DNA of 64,000 nt from Hypericum androsaemum (taxonomy: Eukaryota > Streptophyta > Magnoliopsida > Malpighiales > Hypericaceae), in the NCBI GenBank assembly GCA_963995505.1, contig OZ023197.1, positions 1,967,001-2,031,000 on the forward strand, read 5' to 3'. Positions 33,861 to 46,612 of the stretch are shown in pieces. The position numbers and the translations under genes are program-made. The first letter of the stretch is position 1; every line of letters starts with the position of its first letter. The notes beneath the pieces are model-generated. The model did not search any database, was not told the DNA's origin, and was given only the letters and a program-made list of their open reading frames with translations.

Positions 33861-35899
33861 TCGTATCATTGGCGAGGTTAGTATCATCTTATGATAACCA
33901 TTCTTTTGATCAACTTTTCTGATGCGCTTATCTGAAAGGGGAAAAACCGAAAAGTTATACCTATGAAACTTCCACCATCAATCATCATATTATTGAGATG
34001 GATCGTATATATTCGCTCATCTTTTAGCTTGTTTTAACTTAAACTAAGTTATCTAATTTAAAATATAGCGCAGTAGTCGTTAATTCCGCTTTCATCTTCT
34101 TTAGATATCAGACGATATAATGCAAAAGGCGATGCATCCACATACTAGCACTAATTTAGCCGATTGCATCAGAACTTTAAAGTTAAATGTGCTTAAGCGA
34201 AAAAATATGTTTAAAAATATTTAAGAAATTCGGGCGTGGATGAGAGTAGTACTAGGGTAACCTCCCCATGTTGCACTCATCTCTTTTCGTAGAAAAGGTA
34301 TTTAGCCCGATGACACAAGTCAATGACAATTGATAAAAGTCTATGATCCAATTTCTAGTAGTAATCATAGTATAAAAATTTAAATGCCAAAGTCATTTGA
34401 CATAATGGCGCAAGATGTGTTATGAATTGACAGGAACATGGTTTAATCCTTGGGATGTAATAATTTAGCTTTAAAAAAAATATATAATATCTATTTGGAT
34501 GTCACATTCGTGGATTTAAGCACGGGTTTAGTTGAGAGATGTATTTTTTTAAATGAAAAGATGTGGATGATTGATACTTAAACATGATTAGTGATCTAGA
34601 ATAACTGATCTGGTCGGCGGAAAAGCCATTACTTAACTGGTGAAGTGTCAATTTTTATATGTCATTATCTTGGACTCAATTTGTTGAAATTTAGATCCTC
34701 ATTCTAATCATAACATATACTTTCCGCCGTTTATTACTTGGTGTTCATCGATATCATGCAAACCTATTTACATTTGAATCAAATTCAAATGAGTTGCCAA
34801 CAAACTTAGATCAATAGGTCTCGAATTCGAATATTTAAAAACGTCGATAAAATTTTCCTGAAACACAGATTTATAAGGGCATTAATGGTGCACCAAAGAG
34901 GTTGGGAAAACACCATACAAAGAGAAGAGGATGGTGGAGACATGTCTGATCAGTTTATTCAGTTAAACCCGTTCACGCTCACTGTCACCGCCACCGCCAC
35001 CCTAGTAATAGCACGAGGGATGCTAACTATATATAATATAACTCCCGACCCAAAAAAACACAATTAACCTTATACGTTACTCCTGAGATTTGAAAGAAAT
35101 AAAGAACATCTCGGCGTGTGATTATCGAGTTTGACACTTCTGTAGCTATGTTTTGTGTTGGTCGAGATATTTTCAGGAATTGAATTCTAAAATTTTATCT
35201 TATTTATTTTATTCATTTTTATTAGTTGCAGGCTGCACATATACACGGGATAATGGGTTTAGCTCTCTAAGTTAAAAAATAAAGAAAACAAAGCCTTTTC
35301 TACGTTTGGAAATTCTCTGGACGCGACACGTGTTAGTACATTCCGCCTATTTCTGACATAGGTTACGTACCAGCAAGGTTGTTTTTAACAAATAAAGAGA
35401 CTAGCTTGGCCGGGTACGAACTAATTTGTTCAGGCAGCCGTTTCAGTTACTGTAAGTAGAAAATGTTGTGATGTATTTGTCTTGTTAGAATGTTAGCTAA
35501 TCTAAAATTCTAAGGTAAACAAAATGTTGCATAAAAATATTATCGATTTTTTGCATAAAAATGACTCGATGTCAGTACCAATTCAGGACATTTAAACTAC
35601 AAGAAATTTTATGTCTATTTCTGTGTACCAAATTATTTGATATGTCTCACACAATCAATAAAAGGCCATGTACCATTAATAAAATGACTAATTATAATGG
35701 AATTTTGCAAAAAAAAATTATCTTAGAAAAATTAGTTTGATTTTTGAACCAATTAATCGTGGAGAGAGATGTGAATGGAGATAATTGACAAGCCTTCCAC
35801 TAAAACTTAAAATTTGGCTCAGCATGTCTCATCAACTTTTTTATCAATTTATTTTACCCCAAAGAGTATAATTGTTCACTTCAACAAATTTCGAAGTTG

Positions 35900-35930
<31 letters not shown>

Positions 35931-36584
35931 TGGACGGGAACATAGAAGTTTTTATATTATTGAAGCCAATATATTCACCTCAGTAATGATACCAAGATGG
36001 CTTGCAACGGGTCAAGCATCCCCACTTTTGTTGTGTACAATTCTAACTCTACAAAGAAAAAACACAGATAAGTTAATAATTTTTATTTACTTACTTTGAT
36101 GTTTAAATATAGCTTACCATCTATGCGTGACAAAGTCAAAACTAAAATAAAGGGACGATAAATATATGAAGTGGAATTACCTATTTTTGGAGATTTCTTG
36201 TTTAATAGTCTATTCGACAATTAAGTCATTATTTAATTCGAGAATCAAACATCCTTTGCAAAGACATATTTCTTCATGAGTAAAGCCACAGTTATTTCAA
36301 ATTTTATTCCATAATTAATCAATTGTTATTTTATAGAAATCGAAGGACAGAGTTCACTAATTTTGATTAACCAAATACTAGTGTATTAGTCTTATTACAA
36401 CAAAGAAGTCTAACCCCTTTCAAGTCATTCACATGCTAGCACTAGTCATTTAATAATTTTATATCGAATGACTAACAAAAAATTTCTAGTCAAACTACAC
36501 GAGTTTTAAAAGAGTTTAGGGTGGGGCCAAAAGAGTATCAGGGGACGGAGGGGTTAGGGTCCCCTCCAAAATCCCAGTCCCAGT
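33861..36584. other. Intergenic, AT-rich
   Basis: No gene recognised. It contains a (TA)n microsatellite at 35900-35926. The last few hundred bases are the distal promoter of the isopentenyltransferase gene. Confidence 0.5.
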
Positions 36585-36592
36585 TATAAATA
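36585..36592 (+). promoter_or_regulatory. Probable TATA box of the isopentenyltransferase gene
   Basis: tataaata lies about 510 bp upstream of the ATG. It is followed about 25-30 bp later by a pyrimidine-rich start-like region, and by CT/GA-rich 5' leader sequence (36645-36655, 36910-36922). The long leader may hold an intron, which I could not prove. Confidence 0.5.
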
Positions 36593-37099
36593 CAACAAAT
36601 TCGGGATATATAGTTCAGTCCTCCCAAGCAAGCACGCCGAAGATAGAGAGAGAGCTTCGCTATAACATCTCAGTCTCAGGCCTCAGAACACCCTCCACAA
36701 AAATATAACTCAAGACAAAACGCACTCCTTTGTCCTCACCGTTGCATGTTCGACTGTGAATACGAAAGAATCGCCGAAAGAAACACAGACCAAGAAGAAT
36801 GCCACTTGTTCTCTCATCCCAGCTGCGCCACCGCAACGGTAGCAAACTGATCCTCTGTTAATAGTACTAGACACCCACTCCTCAAAAAAAAAAGTTACCC
36901 GTTATAGTCTGTCTCTCTCTCTCTTACACACGCAATAAAAGTGTCCTTGCCATTCCGTATCACTTACCGTATTACAGCTCATCATCACCTACCCCTTGTT
37001 CTCCATCTTGTGTCTGGCACTGGGCCCCACCTCCCTCTCTAAAACCCCTAACAAACCCTTCACCACCAGAAAAGAAGGAAGAAGAATAAGAGGAGACAA

Positions 37100-38089
37100 A
37101 TGGGAATGGTTTCTGTCCATTTCCAATATTCCTACACCAAACTCCCTTTCCCTCCCAACCTCCTCTTCTCCTTCCCCGGCCCTACTCACAATAACCCCTC
37201 CCGCCGGTGGCGGATCCACGCGGGCCCCGCCTCCAAGGAGAAGGTGCTGGTTGTGGTGGGGGCCACGGGGTGCGGTAAGTCAAACCTCTCCGTTGACCTG
37301 GCCACGCGCCTGGGCTGCGGCGCCGAGATCATCAACTCCGACAAAATGCAGGTCCACCGTGGCCTCGACGTCACCACCAACAAGATACCCCTTCACGACC
37401 GGCGGGGCATCCCCCACCACCTTCTCGGATCCTCCGACCCGACCCCCGACCTCCCCCCGACGGACTTCCGCCTCGCCGCCGGCGACATCGTCTCCGGCCT
37501 CTCCTCCTCCGGGATGCTCCCCATCGTCGCCGGCGGGTCCAACTCCTTCGTTCACGCCCTCCTCGTCGAGGACTTCGACCCGGCCCGGCTCCGGTACGAC
37601 TGCTGCTTCCTGTGGGTCGACGTGGCGCCACCCACGCTGGACCGCTACCTCCGGGTCCGGGTCGACGAGATGCTTGAATCGGGCATGTTCGAGGAGCTGG
37701 AGAAGTTCTTCGCGGGCATAAAATCCGGGTCGGGTCCGGACTTCCGACCCGGTGTCGGAATAATGAAGGCCATCGGGGTACCCGAGTTCGAGGGGTATTT
37801 CCGTAAATACCCGTCCGGAAGGAGAAAGGAGGAGTGGGGCCCGGGGAGGAGGGCTGCCTACGAGCGGGCGGTTAAGGAGATCAAGGAGAACACGTGTCGC
37901 CTCGCGAGGAGGCAGGTCGAGAAGATCCTACGGCTGAGGGACGTCGCCGGGTGGGACCTACAAAGGATCGACGCGACGGCGTCGTTGGAGGCGAAGATGG
38001 AGAGAGGGAGGAGAAGGTGGGTGGGCGTTTGGGAGAAAGAAGTGTTGGAGCCAAGCGTGGAGATTGTGAGGCGGTTCTTGGAGGAGTGA
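37100..38089 (+). CDS. IPT: Adenylate isopentenyltransferase (cytokinin synthase), plastid-type
   Basis: An intronless 329-codon gene with ATG at 37100 in good context (gacaaATGG). The first ~45 residues are Ser/Pro/Arg-rich and nearly acid-free, like a plastid transit peptide. The P-loop GATGCGKS is at 54-61, followed by the family block IINSDKMQVHRGLDVTTNK (Asp about 81), IPHHLLG (about 104-110), the GGSNSF segment near 140, CCFLWVDV, and IGVPE ... IKENTCRLARRQVEKI near the C-terminus. The enzyme transfers a dimethylallyl group from DMAPP to ATP/ADP, the first step of isoprenoid cytokinin synthesis. Length fits the IPT3/IPT5 type (about 330 aa), and tRNA-type IPTs are longer with introns. 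The coding region is much richer in GC than its flanks, typical of intronless plant IPT genes. Which paralogue it is cannot be told. Confidence 0.93.
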   Translation: MGMVSVHFQYSYTKLPFPPNLLFSFPGPTHNNPSRRWRIHAGPASKEKVLVVVGATGCGKSNLSVDLATRLGCGAEIINSDKMQVHRGLDVTTNKIPLHDRRGIPHHLLGSSDPTPDLPPTDFRLAAGDIVSGLSSSGMLPIVAGGSNSFVHALLVEDFDPARLRYDCCFLWVDVAPPTLDRYLRVRVDEMLESGMFEELEKFFAGIKSGSGPDFRPGVGIMKAIGVPEFEGYFRKYPSGRRKEEWGPGRRAAYERAVKEIKENTCRLARRQVEKILRLRDVAGWDLQRIDATASLEAKMERGRRRWVGVWEKEVLEPSVEIVRRFLEE

Positions 38090-41000
38090 AAGGAAATGAA
38101 AATATTATTATATGAATTTTGTGGATATTTGATATTTTCTTGGGGGGAATTCTAACTGATTTTTTTTTTGTTATTAATGTTGTTCATAAAGTAGTAGGGA
38201 GGAAGGAAAAGAAATTTTGGTGACTCGTTCTGAGTTTTGTTAGTTATGGAATTTTTTTTTTTGTTGAACTCGATACTCACTCATCGATCCCTAAAACAAA
38301 AAGACACCCACTCATCGGATAAATCTAAATCTGAACTGAGAATTAGAAATTCTTGGGGCAATCCAAGTTTTTCAGTTTTAGGCTTTTCTCTCTCTAATTT
38401 TTGTTGTATATTTGGAATCATGTTGAAGGTAAAGGGAAAAGAAAAAAGAGGAAAAGAATGAACGAAAGGAATTTCTACAATTTGTCGGGGTATTTGGGTT
38501 TTTTTTTTCTCTTTCTATCTTGTGATAATGGGTTATTTGGCATTCCACAGTAGCCTCGAGAGAAAAAAATATCTGCTGAAACAAATTAATTTAAATTTAA
38601 TTAGACTACGAAAAATACAAATTATTTTTACCATAATTATATCTCCAAAATTCGAATTAATAATCTCCCAATAAGTTGGGGCCATTTTTTCTTTGGGTCT
38701 TACAAATTTGGTCATGTGCTAATGATCATTACGCATCTATTAACGGGTTTGGATTGAGTCTGGAATGAGTCTATTTTGAACCGTTTGCATTGAAGGACAC
38801 GCAGAAATTTTTTTGCAAAAAGTTAAAATACAGTGACAAAAAATGAAAAAAAAGTGCGCAGGGTAGGGGATCACCAACATGCCATTATCGATAACTGGGC
38901 ATACTATTATCGTAGCATGCAGGCCATTATCAATAACTAGACATGTCAGTGTCGTAACTGGGCATGCCATTATCAGAATCAAAGCATGTCATTATTGGTC
39001 ATTTAGTCCAAATAGTCCAGAATGATCCTTTCACTCCGAACTCAATACACTGCCTTTATTAACTATGATACAAAAATGAACTTTTTTTTTCAGGTAGGCT
39101 AATATTTGTTATTTTCAACTACTATACACTCCAACCTCGTTAGCAATTTACTGCTATCAATCTTCTCGCCGTCTCTTTGGAAAAAAATGATAAGTTTATT
39201 GGAAGTCTATCCAAGCCGGATTTGTATTGTTAGTCTTGGTCCAACTCACGAGTTGATGATGCTACTTGAAAAGAAGATTACTGTTCTTTCGTCAAATGTC
39301 AAGATACGATATTGGTCGTTATAACTTAGTTTTTTGTCTTGGTGTGGTAATGCGAACATTACCACCTCCTTCGATGAATGAATGGGTTTGGTCCACGGTA
39401 GGATGACTAAAAAGTTTGGTTCGTGCTTTATGGGGTTTTGGTATCTAGAAATCGAGTTATCTTTTAAGGAGAACGGTATAACCATAAATTTCTCATTTAT
39501 GTTATCGCATATCGAACTCACGACTGACTTAGATGTTCGAACTCTATTACAGACTCCGGACATCAAAAATTACTTTTGTACATAGAGACTCTTCGCGACC
39601 GCAGAGATTAAAATGTATCTTTTCTTTAGCTTAAGTTTTTTGAACTTCTTGGTGTAAATATTTGAGGTAAATAAAATTTAATTTATTTATTAAAAAAAAC
39701 TTAGGTTTCGTCTTACCCAAATTAGAGGGAGTCAAATAGTTGGGTTGGATTGGGTGGTAAAAAAGTCCGAAAAGACCAACGGACAAGGAGAATAAGTCGC
39801 GTGTGTTAAATGACAAATTTATAATATGAAAATTTACAGAAAAAAGAAAGAGGAAGGGGTGGAAAAGGGTGTGTCAATACCAAAAATATCCCCGGTTCTT
39901 GTGTGATGTTCTTTAGCACACGTAGCTAGATCACACTAAATAAACGATTCAAATTTATTCTGGATGCTGCTGCGCACGACAATTGTAGAATCATAAAGGA
40001 TAAAGTCACAGTGGAATAAGCTATTTGAAAAAGGTTGGTTTGAAACTTGCAATTAAATGGTCAAAGGCATGTGCCTAAAATAGAGGGATGGTCCCTAGTA
40101 GCTACCTGAGACAGTGGTCCATGACTACTACTGCTGCTACATTCCGAAGGCTTGTTTTTTCGTGTAGAGGACAAGGATGTTTTGTGTGGTACGATGTATA
40201 GACGTCTGCCTGTGCTTTTCCCTCGTCCATACTATCCAATGATTTTTATAATCTCTGATATTCAGTCGCATATCGTCTATTCTTATTTAGGGGATAATTT
40301 TTTCAATAACATTTTTAACATTACAGCCAAGAACTCTTTAAGTAAATATTATTCCTTTACTGATTTGTCGTATCATCGTTCCAATTGTTGTTATTACAGC
40401 CATCCAAAGAGTTCGATGATCAAACAATAGAAATTTGAGAAATGACCCCCCTTTGAGGTGTCATTTAATTGTAATGGCAATAGGATGTCAAAGTATGTTT
40501 AGTCTTCTCGACCAATAAAAGTAATTTTGTCTTGTCAATTCGGTGCCAGATTTGACTACTGCAGCTCAAAAAAATATGATTGAAACCGGTAAAACAGTAC
40601 CTCATAATTTTATATATTTATCGAATACTTGTTGCTTCGTTTTACCTATAGAAGTTTTCAAATTCTTATTTTTTGGAATAAATTTCGAATCATGGTGAGT
40701 TTTTCAGTAGTGTCACAGTTTCCTCTCATGTTGACATTGGCCTTACATAAACTTAAAATATCTCAACATTAAAACCCTAAAATTTTAAAAAAGGAACTTT
40801 CCTCTAATTTCTATCTACAAATTGAGATTTATTAATCAATTTGATAAGTTTTATAATATCATACGATAAACTATAATTGTCTGTCGCATTATAATGAGAT
40901 ATCATTTCATTTAATCCAAGTTGTTCATTTTAAAAAATAATTGCCCAGAGCAATGGGACTATGTCTGAGCACACGCCCACGCTTTGTCCTGGCAACAAAC

Positions 41001-42733
41001 ATATGATACGCACCAAAAGCTAAGTTTAATTGATATTAAAATATTTATGAATAATAAAAATGCCATGGCTATACAAACCTGATAATTTAGCAATAAATAT
41101 TTACTAATATTTTTTGTACGGAGAATAATATTTACCAATAATTGTTGTCAAGTTGTATTCCACTTTGTCTTCCTGACAAATTTTGTTATGGTAGAATTGT
41201 AGCGTTCACAGAAATAGTTGATTTCGAGTCATTAAAAATATAAAAATATTTAATATTTTTTATGAGATATTGGTCATTATTCAAAAATAATTTACGATTT
41301 AAATTTGGATTAATAAGTGTTAGAATAATAAATAATTAAAAAATAATAATTTCCTCGTGTTGCATTTTTTAATCTTTTAGTAATTCTCTATTGTCCAACT
41401 CTGACAGCGATCCCAATGATGTCTTTTACATTTATAAAATTTGAACGTAATATCTCGAATCCAAGTCTTTTACTACTAGGTTGAAGTTTTATATTTTTTA
41501 ACCAATAATCATAACTTCAACATCTCATTTTCATCCTTTAAGATAAGATACCATCGGTCACTTTCCCAGAGAAGATATAAATATTAGGCAGTGACATATT
41601 CGTGTAACATCTTCTGTTAGTAAATTAAATTATCTGCATATTTTTTATAATTCTTGGGCAGAAAGAAATGTTCCCATCATATTCAGGGTGGTTTTTACTA
41701 TTTTGTTCGATCTTTTAATATCTGATTTCCGATATTGGTGTCATCTCCAGGAGCTCTAAAATGGAATTGCTCAGACATGAGAGTTAGTGTAAATTGACAC
41801 GTGCCCTTAATTCGTGCATTGGGGTAACAATTTGACATTAACATTGCACGTTTTTTGTTCTCCCCCTAGCTCATATGATGAGAAGTTTTCATAATTCTGT
41901 GGCTGTTCTTGCACAGATTAGTATATAGCCTGTAGCTCACTAGAAAACGTCCACAATTAGACAATTGAGACTGCTGGATTAGGTAGGATGGTGTTGAGTA
42001 TGATAGGATATGAGTACTAATCTACTCGTACGATTGAGGCATGGTGTTTGGCAATTCTTATCAGAATATTTTGGGAAGAAGACGTCTCAACTATCCTCCA
42101 CGTGCTAAAGGCCATGGTTCGAAGGTCTGATCGATTCTTACCTTTTGATACTCGCTAACTTGGTTTCTTCCTTGGGTATAATCTGAGGCCGTTGTACTTT
42201 TGGTAGAGTCATATTAGAAACATGTGATAGATGTCGCTTATCTTTATTTTTTAACTTAGATACGTATTTATCTAGTACCTTAGATGCCCGGGATTTGAAC
42301 GAAATATACAATTAGTTTTAATTATCATGTAATTTCTTTTTGGTGGACTTAATAAAAATTTACTTATAAAAAAAGTAATTTACTCGTGCCGTAGTTTGAA
42401 GAGTTCGACTCATACTCTATCTTTCATTATATAAACTTTTTGCTATGAGACACATACCTTAGAAATGTTTTGCTATAGGACCTGTATTCTTACTTTCAGG
42501 GCGTGTAGGGTCCATATTGAACGTTTTATGATTGATAATTTTTTACATAAACTTTCGACTTTGCATATAATATTTAAATAAATTTCACACATTTTATATA
42601 CTGCACATCAACATTTTTATTTAATAAAAATGTAAGGGGATCAAATTTTGTAATATAAGTTAAATTATAAAAAAATAAGTAACTCAAATTTATAATCAAT
42701 ATATATTATGAATAAAATGGTAAGGTATGATCT
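38090..42733. other. Intergenic with a degenerate short repeat
   Basis: No gene recognised. Around 38877-38995 the words catgccattatc, gataactgggcat and ccattatcaataact recur irregularly as a degenerate minisatellite of about 30-40 bp. The rest is AT-rich with short frames only. Confidence 0.5.
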
Positions 42734-42838
42734 AAAGTATAGTCCTAGGTTGGGTGCGATCATACCAGCGCTAATGTATCGGATCCCATCAGAACTTCGA
42801 AGTTAAACCTCGACCAAAAAAAAGTATAGTCATAGGTT
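42734..42838 (+). pseudogene. 5S rRNA retropseudogene with target-site duplication
   Basis: From 42752 the sequence gggtgcgatcataccagcgc and on to about 42812 matches the 5' half of plant 5S rRNA starting at its first base (segments catacc, ggatcccatcagaact and agttaa). It stops near nucleotide 60, is followed by an A-run, and is flanked by 18-bp direct repeats (42734-42751 and 42821-42838, aaagtatagtc[c/a]taggtt, one mismatch). Truncated RNA, A-tail and long direct repeats are the marks of LINE-mediated retroposition. A 5S-bearing TRIM such as Cassandra is less likely because no LTR surrounds it. Confidence 0.85.
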
Positions 42839-44969
42839 AGACCCCACAGCTTAAATTGGACTCATACTTAAAACATACCATAAATTCATTTAAAGTCAAC
42901 ATACTTTAGACTATCCTTATGATTATGGTTCACTAACTAATCCATATTGAGTCGGACAATTTCAAACAATCTAAAAAATTGACAAAATATTTCTTTCTTA
43001 ATTACAACATTCTCACATTGTCAAAGATTGAACTCTAAATTTTTAATTAAGTCATGGCTAAATTAGATCAACCATATATCCAAAACTGACAGAAAGGGAA
43101 TAACAGGAGGCGGTGAAATGGGAGATCCGAGGCACAGAGTGAAAGACAAGAACATTGGAGAGAGAGAGAGAGAGAGAGAATTCATACGGATTCCAGAGAC
43201 AACTTAATAAAGTACTCAATTCACGTACTTGATTTTAATTAGTTTACTAATAACAAAGCGATAATTAAAATGCAAGAGACAAAATAAACATAAATTATGC
43301 ACAGATACAAACTAAAATAAACCAACTATTTTCTGGAACATCCTCTGACTGTCTTGTAGAGAGCGCATTTGCGCGTGTGGCTCCTTTGCGCATGATCCTA
43401 AATATTTAACTTTTACTTGCCATAGAATGTGTAACCAATTTAGTATAGAGAATAAAATGTATAAAGAACAATTACCAATGAGCACTTACATCAAGAGAAC
43501 ATTAGTTTAACTTATTCAAGTATCGAGTTTAAGTCTTTGAGAATGCAGTAATATTAAATATTTGTTCTGGTTCATGATTATTTTGGCCGATTGATCTTCC
43601 AATATCATATTCAACTCAATTTTAGATTAATGGGCTAGATAGTAGTAACTATAATCCAAAAAATGAAAAAAAATCAATTATCCATATTAAATTTTTTTGG
43701 TTAAAATATAATCAGATACTTATAAAATCGGTTAATCCACGTTGAAATCAAGTAGGATATTTAAAAAATGAATTTTGTTTTCATTAGATTAGGTATTTAA
43801 GACTTCTACTTTCATAAGAACTCAAGCTCTGTACATTTTAATGCTAGATCATTTCAACTAGAAAAAAATCATTTGGAGATTTTTTTGCTATTTTATTCCA
43901 TCATATTATTTTTCCGAGGTTTGGGTTAGTGTGAGATTAGTGGCCCAAACTTCATCGGCTGCTGTGAGTGACTAATTTTTGCGAAGCAGAATGGTGACAG
44001 AATTTTGGGGTTTCCAATGCATCGTTTAATGTCTGTTCACTGAGTGAGCCTCTTGTTAATCTCAATTATAGTCTGTGTAGCATGTATTATTTGAGTTTGC
44101 TTAATTTGACCAACAACTACTTGTTCCACGAATTGAAACTGGGGAACAGGCGAATCTAATGGGGGAAATGATTCCGTTGCGTAAGGTAAAGATAAAATTT
44201 TTATCTTTGTTTTTAGTTGATAAAGTTGTTTCGCCTTCCGTTGTCGATCCTGTAGTTCCAGAGGTTAGTGATGATGTGTGAGTTGAGGAGCAAGCGACTA
44301 AGTCTTTGAACACCGCCTTGCGAGTGTGTCTTTCTTTGGTGGAAGACTATTCAACGACTCTTCTACGATTAAAAGAATCGGCGCGTATTGACCGAGTCAA
44401 GTGCTTTGACCCTCCTTCGAAGTTTTGGGGATTTTTTTGGCGTTTAAATTGCGAGATTTTTGGTGTGTACTAGATAGCGTCTATCATTGCTTAGCCTTGA
44501 TAGCTGCTTATCTAGTATCTATGGAGCTATATTTGGGTTCAAATTGGTATAATACTTTTGTGTTTTTTCTGAGAATTAATATAACTTTTACCTTAAAAAA
44601 ATAATGGGAGAGCTGACATAATTATTTCAAACGCACTTCCAATCAATGACGACTTACGAAATCACATTCGAACAAACACTTAGATCATCTCGTAAGTAAT
44701 ATGTAAGCGAGTTCTTTTGCTTAAGAAAAAAAATCATAGTGTTAGCCATTAAAAACATAATAGCGTTCAATAATTATTGATTTTTTTGTCAGCATCCAAA
44801 AAATTTAGAAACTCGAATTATAATTAGTCGGATCATAACGGATTTAGGTTCCGTTTTCAAGGTTCTGCCCACGCCTATGTTGAGAATGCACTTGTCTTCG
44901 CCTGGAATTGGGTCAGCCCGCATGAAAATGAAGCCCATTTGCAACGTGGCAATACAACAGTTATTGTCT
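42839..44969. other. Intergenic, possible LINE 3' tail near 44600
   Basis: It includes a (GA)n run at about 43158-43179. The segment 43920-44606 has several degenerate coding-like frames on the plus strand and ends in a poly-A-like run (44596-44603), which resembles a decayed 3' end of a non-LTR element. No domain is recognisable, so this is only a suggestion. Confidence 0.3.
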
Positions 44970-45230
44970 ATTCGGAAGAAAGGTAATAAAATACATTCTC
45001 CCCTCTGTAGTTTAGCGTAATGTACGATTCAGAACACTAGTTTGTCACATTTACGAATTAATCCTAGAGCCGGGTGCAAATTGGTTCCTACCTGCATTTA
45101 AGACAAAATTAGGTACTTATACTTTACTATAAACAATAGTCGAGAGAAAGAAGAGACTGAACATTAAATTATGAAGAATGAAAATGTAGTTTACAGCAAC
45201 ATAAATATATTTGACCCTTCAGATTATGTC
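44970..45230. repeat. Diverged copy of the upstream flank of SRP54-PP2C copy B
   Basis: It aligns in order with about 58785-59005. Shared blocks include gaagaaaggta, ccgggt(a/g)caaatt, acaaaatta, gtacttatactttactata and ttaaattatgaagaatgaaa, and then acataaatatatttgac. It lies 5.5 kb to the left of the SRP54-PP2C array with no SRP54 exon beside it. Confidence 0.75.
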
Positions 45231-45429
45231 AAGACCAATATATTTTTGGGCAAAGGTCCCTAATTTTGAACATCAAGAAAATTCCAAATCAATTAAACAA
45301 CAAATTCTTTCATTGAAAATCCAGATTATCCAACTCATCATGAAATTAAACATTGCCACCTTCAATACCGGTATTGGATTGACTGGGGACTATATAGTAG
45401 ATGTCCCCACGGAGGGGATTGATTCAGGG

Positions 45430-45471
45430 CCATTGGATTAGATTTTTTTTAAATAAAATCTAATCCAATGG
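45430..45471. repeat. Inverted repeat with perfect 16-bp arms
   Basis: ccattggattagattt (45430-45445) pairs exactly with aaatctaatccaatgg (45456-45471) around a 10-bp AT-rich loop. It is probably a transposon tip or small MITE fold. Confidence 0.85.
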
Positions 45472-45589
45472 TCAATAATTAATCAGGGTCATTTTTGACT
45501 TTTTATCCAAAAATATGCCAACTAGGATTCCACCCACATTTTTCCAATTTTCTCTCTCGCTCCTGGTCTCTTGCTCTTCCCCACTCAGG

Positions 45590-45592
<3 letters not shown>

Positions 45593-45624
<32 letters not shown>

Positions 45625-45639
45625 CTCCCCCCCCCCCCC
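45593..45639. repeat. (CT)n microsatellite followed by poly-C
   Basis: About 15 CT units (45593-45622) are followed by a 13-base C run (45627-45639). Apparent ORFs through this stretch are artefacts. Confidence 0.9.
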
Positions 45640-45945
45640 AACGTTACCTCTTCTCCCCTTCGCCTCTCTTCTCCTTCTTGTTCACTGAAATCACCTTCAA
45701 TCGGAAGAAGTCACCATCGACCAGTCTTGAACCTGGGCACCACGTCGAAGCCGTCATCGCCAGGGCCACATCAAAAGTGAGGTCGTGCTTGGTCGTGCTT
45801 GTCCCCATCTCTGCGGGAAGGAAGAGGAATGGGCGAGACCAGAACGGAGGTCCACCTCCGCCACCGACGACATAACTTCTCCTTTTTTATTTTTTATAGG
45901 TTGGGTCGCTTGAATTAGCTTAGTTCTTCCTTGATAATGGTTTTT

Positions 45946-46612
45946 AGATGTAGTGATACTAATTTTCAGATGTAATGATATTGGTTTTCAGATTTAATGA
46001 TACTGGTTTGCAAATGCAGTGATAATGGTTTTGCAAATACAGTGATATCGGTTTGCATGTGTTTTGATATTAGTTTTCGAATGTACATATATTGGTTTTC
46101 GAATGTAGTGATATTGGTTTGTATTTGTATCGATATTGGTTTTCGAATGTACGGATATTGGTTTTCAAATGAAGCGATATTGGTTTGCATGCGTAGCGAT
46201 ATTGATTTTCTGATTTAGTAATATTGGTTCGCATATGTAGTGATATTGATTTTCGAATGTAGTGATATTGGTGTTCGAATGTAGTGATATTAGTTTGCAT
46301 GTGTAAGGATATTGGTTTTCGAATGTAGTGATATTGGTTTGCATGTGTAGCGATATTAGTTTTTAGATATAGTGATATTGGTTTGCATGTGTGGTGATAT
46401 TGGTTTTCTAATGTAGTGATATAGATTTGCAAGTGTATTGATATTGGTTTTCAAATGTTGGGATATTATTTTTCGAATGTAGTGATATTGGTTTGCATGT
46501 GTAGCGATATTGGTTTTCATATGTAGTGATATTGGTTTGCATATGTAGTGATATTGATTTTCGAATGTAGTGATATTCGTTTTCGAATGTAGTGATATTA
46601 GTTTTCGATGTG
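45946..46612. repeat. 22-bp minisatellite, about 30 units
   Basis: Units of the type tagtgatattggttttcgaa / tagtgatattggtttgcatg alternate over ~667 bp, giving a 22-bp basic and often a 44-bp higher-order period. Because 22 is not a multiple of 3, any open frame repeats every 66 bp (22 residues). On the minus strand long stretches stay open in more than one frame (45966-46190, 46070-46432, 46408-46617), reading units such as QTNITTFENQYHYIRKSI. Confidence 0.95.

Noticed and set aside
37280..37631. Minus-strand frames antisense to the isopentenyltransferase
   Set aside because: Arg/Gly-rich shadows of a GC-rich gene.
36996..37721. 241-codon plus-strand frame overlapping the isopentenyltransferase
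   Set aside because: A Pro/Ser-rich frame in the wrong phase across GC-rich coding DNA. The IPT frame has all family motifs.
42752..42812. Functional 5S rRNA gene
   Set aside because: Only about the first 60 bases are present, with substitutions and an A-run. The internal promoter is incomplete.
45495..45875. 126-codon plus-strand frame
   Set aside because: It runs through CT and poly-C low-complexity DNA and has no coherent protein features.
45946..46612. CRISPR-like array
   Set aside because: Units are contiguous without unique spacers, and the sequence is from a plant nuclear genome.
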